Source: Bacteroidota bacterium (lineage in GTDB: Bacteria > Bacteroidota > Bacteroidia > Bacteroidales > JAAUTT01). Taken from it: DNA of 47,298 nt. The stretch lies in the NCBI GenBank assembly GCA_020048915.1, contig JAIFLU010000024.1:1-47298 (forward strand), in the 5' to 3' direction. A program made the position numbers and the translations under genes. Positions within the stretch are counted from its first letter, which is position 1, and every line of letters starts with the position of its first letter. The notes beneath the pieces were generated by a model. That model was not told where the DNA came from and did no database searches. It saw nothing but the letters and a program-made list of their open reading frames with translations. Below are positions 26,301-35,300 of the stretch, piece by piece.

Positions 26301-29300
26301 CCGTTTAGGCGGGAACTATACGATTTCTCAAACTGCTGGAATTATCCATGCCGGAAACTATAAAATAGATTACCCAAGCGGAATTACGCTAAGTGGTGGT
26401 AACATTGACGCTACTAATAATTTTAGCGACGGAACATTCTCCAGTGGAAGCGGTTTGGCATATTTGACATTAACCGGTTTAAATTTTAGCGATTTTACGG
26501 TATCCAATGTTGTATTTAATAATGGCCCAACTTACAATGTCGCCCGTACTTCGGGAACTGGAACCCTCACTTTTGATGGCGCTATTGGAACTTTATCGGG
26601 AGAAAATTTTGATAATGACAATGGGAACCCCGGAACATTAATTAATTGGTCGAATATTGGCGGATTTTACTGGGATGGCGGTGCCGGTACCGACAACTGG
26701 AATGATGCTTTAAACTGGTCAGGTAATGCCGTTCCCGATGCTACAAGCAACGTTTACCTTGATCACAAATATATCGCTAGCGCAACCCCGTATATTGTAA
26801 AAATCAAAACAGCAAATGCTACCTCGAGCCGTGTTATCCTCGATACTCAAGGTGGTGCTGCTATCACCCTTCAGTTGGAGGACGGATTCGATATCGATGT
26901 AAATGGCAGTATGATTATTAATTCAAATACCACTGTAAATATTGCCAATGCTGCCAGCACCATGAATATTTCAGGTAACTGGGCCAATGCGGGTACTTTT
27001 AACCATGGAAACTCAACGGTTACTTTCGATGGTGCATCTACATTTTTCACTATCGCTACCGGGGGATCAGGAGTCGGCAAGAAATTCTATAATTTAAATA
27101 TTAATGCACCTGCCGCTACGTATGCCTTAACTGCTGCAATGGATGCCGATAATTCGGTAACTGTTAACGCAGGAACATTTGATTTGGCTTCCCCTAATAA
27201 CGACATTTTTGTTGGAGGAAATTGGGATGTAAACCTGGTTGGTGGTGCATTATTTCTCCCAAATCAGGCCGATGTAACATTCGATGGTGCAAACCAAACT
27301 ATCAACAATGGCCCATTTTATAATTTTTTAACTGCAAATTCCGGCACTAAGACTATCACTAGTAATATGGCCATTCATGGCTCTATTACTCTTGGAAACG
27401 GCACTACTCTAGATGCTCAGGATAAAAATATTTTTGTTGCATACCACTGGATAAACAATGGTGGCTCATTTGCCCAATCCAGCCTTGGGACAGTTACTTT
27501 CAACGGAACAGGCACACAACAGGTTGATAACGGAACAGGAACAACAACTTTTAATAATATTACCTTCTCAAATGGTGGAGGGAAAACACTTTATAAATCT
27601 AATACGATAAATGGTAATTTCACCATCGATCCTGGTGCGGGAGTTGTTGACGCCGGAGTAAACCAAATTTCCGGAAATGGCTTAGGTTCATTTTATGGAG
27701 GAAACAATACCTTATTTCGCTTACGCGGAGCGAATAACTTTCCAAATAATTTCAGCGTGATTAACCTTTCTAATTCAAGTACAGTCGAATACATTGCCGA
27801 CATTGACCAAATCGTTCGGGTATCGCCCTTTTGGAGTTATGGTAACATTCGTCTTACCGATGCTACCAATGCCTCTGCTAATTCGGTAAAAACAGCGCAA
27901 GCAGGAGAACTCATCTTAACCGGCAGTTTAACAATTAACGATATTCGTACTTTGCTGGACATGGCTGCCAACAGCACTAACATGACCTTAACCGGAACAA
28001 TAAGTTTCCCTACCGGAGGTATCCAAATTAATTGGGGAACGGGCACAAGTACACTGACCCAGATTGGCGTTGGCGATTGGACAATTGACCGCGATATAAC
28101 AGGATTCAACAACCTAATCCTCTCTGGCTGGGGCAACAAATGGATGCAGGGAGACCTTGCAATTACCGGTAATGTCACAGTTAAAAACGGCGTAACACTT
28201 CGAATGCAGGAAAGCTGGGGCCCTCCACCTGTTCCGCATACTATGACAGGAAGTCCTTCAAAATTATTTACCATGGAAAATGGTGCCGGATTGGTTTCTC
28301 CGGTAGGTTCAATTTCAACACCTGCATTTGCGGTCAATTTTGGCAGCTATTCTTTAGGAACCAATAGCACAACGACCCTGAATGGTTATATTGATCAAAC
28401 ACTATATACCGGAAATGGAATTATATATGGGAACCTCGATTTGGGAGGATACAACCGAGATGTGACCATGGATGGCATTGCCAACCTGGATATCAATGGC
28501 TGGTTTAATTCCAATAATGCAATCCTTACTGATAATGGAAAAAATATTAGCGTTGCGGGTTCTTACACCTATTTAAACTATTTTACCCCAACAGCAGGAA
28601 CAACCTTTACCCTTGATGGAGGTATCCCCCAAACACTTTACGATGGAGCGACCTCAGCATCTAATCCAACCCTCGATTTTTCCAAAATTGTATTTGCCGG
28701 AAATAATACCAAAACATTTGGCGATGGCAACGATATCATAAATATAACCGGAGACTTATCGATTGCCAATAATGTATCTGTAACCAGTAATAGAAACATT
28801 AATTTTTCAGGACTGAACTGGTTAAATAATGGTATTTTCCAACATACAGGTAACACTGTTACATTTGACCAAACAGCTAACCAAACTATAAATCCCGGGT
28901 TGCCAAATGCTTCAAATTATTTTTACAATGTTGCCTTTTCAAATTCCAATACAAAAACCTTCATTGCCAATGGTGTAAATGTAAATGGTGCATTTACGAT
29001 TAATGCAGGCACTGTCGATCTTGGAAATTTCACACATTATATAGCCGGAAACATTACCAATACAACAGGAGGCGTTTTAGCTTCAGCATTGGCTAATCTG
29101 GTATTCGATGGAGGCAATCAAAATATTAATACCCAAAATTTTATCATCGACAATGTTACCATTGCCGGAAGTGGTACAAAACGTATGTTCTCGAATTGGA
29201 GAATAGAGGGAGATCTTACCATCAATAATCTAACTGCATTAAATACCTCCGATCTGGTAATTCCTACCTTTTACGACATTAACATAAGGGGCAACTGGAT

Positions 29301-32300
29301 TAACAATGGCACCTACACCAGCAATACGGCTAAAGTAACATTTGATGGAACAACTTCTCCAATTTCAATTACCAGCAATGGATCGGCTTTTTATAATGTC
29401 GATTTTACTCCTGGGGCTGCGGTTCAATACAATTTACTATCACCCGCTTCGCGTTTTTCGCGAGCAATGAATCTGAGTTCAAATTCCACCTTGAACCTTA
29501 ACTCGAACACACTTTTCTTAGGGAGTAATATTGCTTCGGGCAAAGTTTATAATGTGCAAGGAACGTTGAATGTAAATCAGAATTCGTTTCTGAAGTTCAA
29601 TAACCAAACTTCTCAAAGCGTTATGAATGTAACCGGAAACCTTCGGATTTTAGGTAGCAGCTCATCCAATATTGCAACTATTTCGCGCGAAACTGCCGGA
29701 GTAACTGGAGCCGAAACACAAATAAACATTCAATCGGGTGCCACTATTGCTGCACAATATTATTTAATCGAATACCTGCAGGATGCCGGTATGAACCTCA
29801 TGCCCGGATCAATCCTTGATGCGTCTAATAATTTCTCAAACGGAAAATGGTCGAATATTCGAACTGCTGCAAATGTTTGCTATTTAAATTTTGAGGCAAA
29901 TTATAGTGGTGGCGACATCTCGAATATTTGCTTTGATTTTTCGGGAACACCTACTCAGGGACAACATTTTAACGTCCGCAGAAATTCAGCTTCACCCGTA
30001 ATAACCTTTGCTCAGGTAAGTGGAAATTTGGGCAGCTATTTATACGAAGACGACGAAATAGTTATTCCATCTGCGGGAACAGGATGGCTGAGATGGCCAG
30101 CGCTTACTTCTACCATGTGGATTGGCGGACTTAGTACCGATTGGCACAATCCGGGTAACTGGAGCGGTGGTGTGCCAACCCCATTACTCGATGCTATTAT
30201 TCCGAAGGGAACTCCAAATAACCCTCATATTTTAAATAGCAATGCCGACTGTAAGAACCTTTTGATCTCTAATGGAAGCGTTTCGCTGGATTTTGGGTTT
30301 AAATTAACGTCAACAGGCGACATCAATATTGGTGGAACCGGAACAAACAATGGGATACTGGCTGTAAGTTCTCCTGCCAGTGAAATTATTTGCGGTGGCT
30401 TCTGGACCCGTGGCGCAAGTGGTATGTTTGTCCATGGAAACGGAACTGTACGATTTGTATCTTCTGCTGGTGCTGCTACCATTACTCCTTTAGCCTCTCC
30501 TTTTTACAATATGGTCATTGACAATCCTCTTACAACTTTTTATTTAGTGGGAGGAACCCCTAGCGCTTTAACCATAAAAGGTTCTGTCGACATAAAAAAC
30601 GGTAACCTCACCCCTACTAACAATAATTACAATTACAATATCGAAGGCGATTTTATAGTCGAAACTGGAGTTTTCACCCCGGTTATGGGATCGGTTACTG
30701 CCGGAACTGTCAATATCACCGGTACCGGGAACCAAAACATTACCAATGCCACATTCTACAACCTCAATGTAGCCGGAACAGGAACCAAGGCAACACATGG
30801 CCCTGTTACCATAAATAATATTACTACTGTTAGCTCCACTTTAAAAGCTGAAGCTGGAAGTAATATCGATTTTAATGGAAATACAACCATTAATGCGGGC
30901 GGAACCTTCGACGATGGGGACGAAACGCATACATTTACAGGAGTAACATGGACTGGCACAGGAAATTACTCAGGAAATGGAATTTTAATATTTGACCGCA
31001 CTACATCCGATCAAAATATTAATTCTTCCAAATTCAGCAGTCTGGATATAAATTGTACCAACCGTAATTTAATTTTAAATGGAAATACATCTGTTACCGG
31101 CGATGTAATTGTTCGAAACGGTGTGGCAAATCTTTACCTGAATTCCAATTTATTAAGTTCATCCAATGCTGTTGGAACATTCACCGTTGAACCAACTACG
31201 GTGGGAACTACAGGAGTAATAATTACCGGCCCTGACCACTTTCCTTCAGGTTTTAATAGTTACAACTTAGCAAATTCAAGTACTGTATATTACAGGGGGA
31301 CAAGCAATCAACTTGTTGCAGGAGTCAGTTACGGAACATTGACCTTACAAAATACGAATACAAAAACACTTAAAGGCGATATCAGTATTCAAAACACATT
31401 GACATTCAATACCTCCTCCTTAGATGTAAGTCCTAACAACTATTCCATTGCATTATCAGGTAACTGGAACAATAATAGCACAGGAGTATTTATTCCACGC
31501 AACGCAGAGGTAGTTTTTGAAGGAAATGCTGCAAATCAGACTATAAATGTTAATGCAACTGCTACCAATCCTTTCTGGGATATCCGTGAGAACAAAACTG
31601 CCGGACAACTCTATCCTAATAGCAGTATGTCATTAGAAATAAAAAATAACCTTGTGGTTGAAAACGGACGCTTCAATGCGAATGGCCGTAATATTATTGT
31701 TGAAAACGATTTATTGGCGCTTGCAGGAAATTTCGCACAAAGCGGAACTTATACCATGACCAAACCTTCTGGTACTGCAAATATCCAGTCGAACGGATCC
31801 ATTTTCAATTTACTCACTATCGATGCTGGAGTTAATACAACTATTATTGCTCTGGATAATCTTCGTGTTGATAATAACTTTACTGTTCAATCTGGTATTT
31901 TTGACGGTAACGGAAAACGCCACATTATAGGATATAACGGAAACACCATTGGAATTTCCGGAACGTATCGCTTAGGAGCAGGAGGAACATTGGAAATTGG
32001 ATACAACTGCAACCTCTCCGTTAATTCAGGAGGTACCCTGGAAGTTATTGGCATACCTGGAAACGCAGCATCCATAACCCGTAATGTGAATAACTGGACA
32101 GGAAACTACCGCTTTACAGTCGATGGGACAATAAAAGCAAAATACGCTCTTTTTGAATATATGGGAGGTCAAAGTAACGGCATATACATTACTTCAAATG
32201 GCACTATCGATCCGGCAAACAATTTCAGCTATTCCACTTTTAACAATGGGTCCACAACTGGCGCAATGCTTACAATTGAAAATAACCAATCGTTTACCGG

Positions 32301-35300
32301 TGCAAATGCAATATTCGATGTAACATTTCCAACTTCGCCAGGAGGAAGTGCCAAAAATGTCCGTAAAAACGTTTCCACAACTGGTGTTGTAGAGTTTTAC
32401 AATGCCAATGGTGTTTTTGCCGGAGAAAATTACGACGACGATCCGTTTAATATTATTAACTGGACGGGGCCGATTACTCTTACCTGGAATGGATCTCTCA
32501 ATACGGATTGGAATAATGCCACTAACTGGACATCCAGCTCAGGTCCCGGTTTTGTCCCTACCGGAGCCGAAAATGTAATTATCGCACCAGCCTTAAATCA
32601 ACCGATATTGGTCACTCCAGGTGCTGTTACAGCTCACCTGACTATAAAACCTTCGGCCGTTTTAACACTGAATACTCCATTAGACGGAAGTGCTAACGAC
32701 CTGAATGTGCTGGGAGATCTTATAATTCAAGGAACCCTGAAAGAAACTTCAGCAAATGATTTTCTATCGATTGAAGGTAACTGGATACGGAGCGGCATAA
32801 CCCAACTTAATGGAAACATTACATTTAATGGAACCGGAGCTTCAAAAGTGATTAATAACGGGAACTATCCTTTCTATAATGTTATTATTGGAGGAAATGC
32901 GCTGTATAAGATTGCTACCGGCTCAATTATTACAAACGATCTTACTATTAATCCGGGAGCAAGTTTCGAGACTTCTGCCTATTCGCAATTATTTGTTGGC
33001 GGAAACTGGGATAACAACGGATCATTTAATCCTTCCACCGGAAAAGTAACATTTAATTCAGGTGTAGGAACCAAATCTATTGATGGTGGCTCATCAGCTT
33101 TTTATGACATCGATATTAATGCCGGCGCTACCTATGATTTATCCGGCACCTTAAGTTTGAAGAGAACATTGACATTAAACGGTGCGCTCAGTCTTAATGG
33201 CCAAACCCTCAATTTAGGCGATGGTAGTGGTACAGATTATTTAAATGTAAATGGAATATTAGATGTCAATGCAAATTCAAATTTACAAATGGGAGCAACC
33301 TCCTATTTACAAGTGAATGCAGGAGGAATAATGCAACTTCTTGGCACCGACAGCGACAATCCGGCAAATATTACGCACCAATCTGCCGGCAATTATTCAT
33401 TCGATGTAAACTCGGGCGGAACTCTGGTTGCACGTTTCTATACGGCAGATTATCTGAATGCAAATGGACTTTGGATGCATGGGGGCGCAATACTCGACCC
33501 TGTTAATAATCTTTCGGATGGAAGTTTTTCGCAAGGCACAGCCGGTGGTACTTATTTGAAATTTGAAAATGAATTTGGAGGAAATATTACCCTTTCGGAT
33601 GTAGTGTTTAATAACGGGCCTCAATATAATGTGACCCGGACTTCCGGAACCGACCAGATTACCATGCGCGATGCAGCAGGAACGATTGGTGCTTTCCTTT
33701 ATGAACGTGATCAAACAGGCCTCCCGGATCCAAATACAGGGTTAATCCTCTGGACTTATGTAAATTCATACATTTGGACGGGAGCTGTCGACACCAACTG
33801 GCATAATCCGGGTAACTGGATGACCAATCTGGTTCCTGATATTACAAAATCAGCCATTATTCCTGACGTTGTAAACGACCCAATAATTTCGAATGCTGCC
33901 GCTGTTTCAAAAAGGGTAACCTTATATACTGCAGCTTCATTGGGGATTAATAATCAGAACCTTACTGCTGCAGACAATATTGTAAACGATGGTACTATTA
34001 CAGCTACCGGCACACCAATTATCTCCGTTGCCGGAAATTGGGGCGGTATCACAGGAACATTCAATTCAGGAAGTTCTAAAGTAATATTTAATGCTGCAGG
34101 AGGAAACAAAACTATCGCCATTGGTACGGGTAATTTTTACGATTTCGAAATCAGCAGTGCAGCAGCGGCCACTTATCAATTCGAGGCTGCCACCAGTATT
34201 AGAAATAATTTAAATATTCTATCCGGCAAACTGGATGGTTCTAATTTCGACCTAACGGTTGGCGGAGATTGGATTTCAACCGGGACTTTTATTCCGGGTC
34301 TTCGCACTGTTACTTTAAATGCTACTTCAGGTTCGCATGCACTCAACAATGGCGCAAATACATTCTACAATTTAATCGTTTATAGCGGAAATGGAACCGG
34401 AACGTCAACCTTCCTGCTGAATTCGCCATTAACGGTTACGAAAAACTATACATTAAGAAAAGGAACATTTGATCTTTCGCCAAATGGGGGTACTACCAGC
34501 AATAATTTAACCGTTGGGAACAGGCTAATCGTAAATGGAGGAAACTTAATTGGACGTGCTGCTACAATTAATGTTGCAGAAAACTGGCAGGTTTCTAACC
34601 CAGGGGTATTTACTTGCGGAACCAGCTCTGTCAATATGACATCGCCGACAGGAACAAAAAGTATTACGCCTGGATTTAGTCCTTTCTATAATCTAAATGT
34701 AAATACGGGAGGCACCTACCGCATCTCAAACAATAGTATTATCAACAATAATTTAGTGATAGTAAACGGAACCCTGGATGTCTCATTATCTCCATCGTAC
34801 AATATAACTGTCGGTGGAAACTGGACCAACAATGGAACGTTTATTGCCCGCAATGGTACCACCACATTTAATGGCACCACGCAAACATTAACAAAAGTGG
34901 GAAGTGAGAACTTCTATAATCTGGTATTTACAAACAATACACAGCTCACACTTGCCTCAGGAAATATTTTAGCCACCAATGCTTTGACATTTACTTCAGG
35001 TAGAGTAACTACTGGTATTTACAAATTATCTGTAGGAACAAGTATTGGAAACCCTGGTACTTTCAATTATACAACCGGAAGAGTTATTGGGCAATTGGAA
35101 CGTTGGGTAACTGCTTCGGGTATTGATTATCTGTTCCCAATTGGTAATATTACTGATAATGAAAACCTGACACTGAATTTTGATAGCGGACTAACTCCGG
35201 GATCAATTTTAGCTGGATTTATCTCTGCCGATCCGGGGGCAAGCGGACTTCCTGTTTCGGAAACCGGAGTAGATATTGTAAGCCAATATACCGAGGGCTA

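Noticed and set aside
27837..28337. 166-codon open frame antisense to the giant gene
   Set aside because: The low-complexity codon use of the giant gene leaves its reverse strand free of stops by chance; no signal, domain or promoter supports it.
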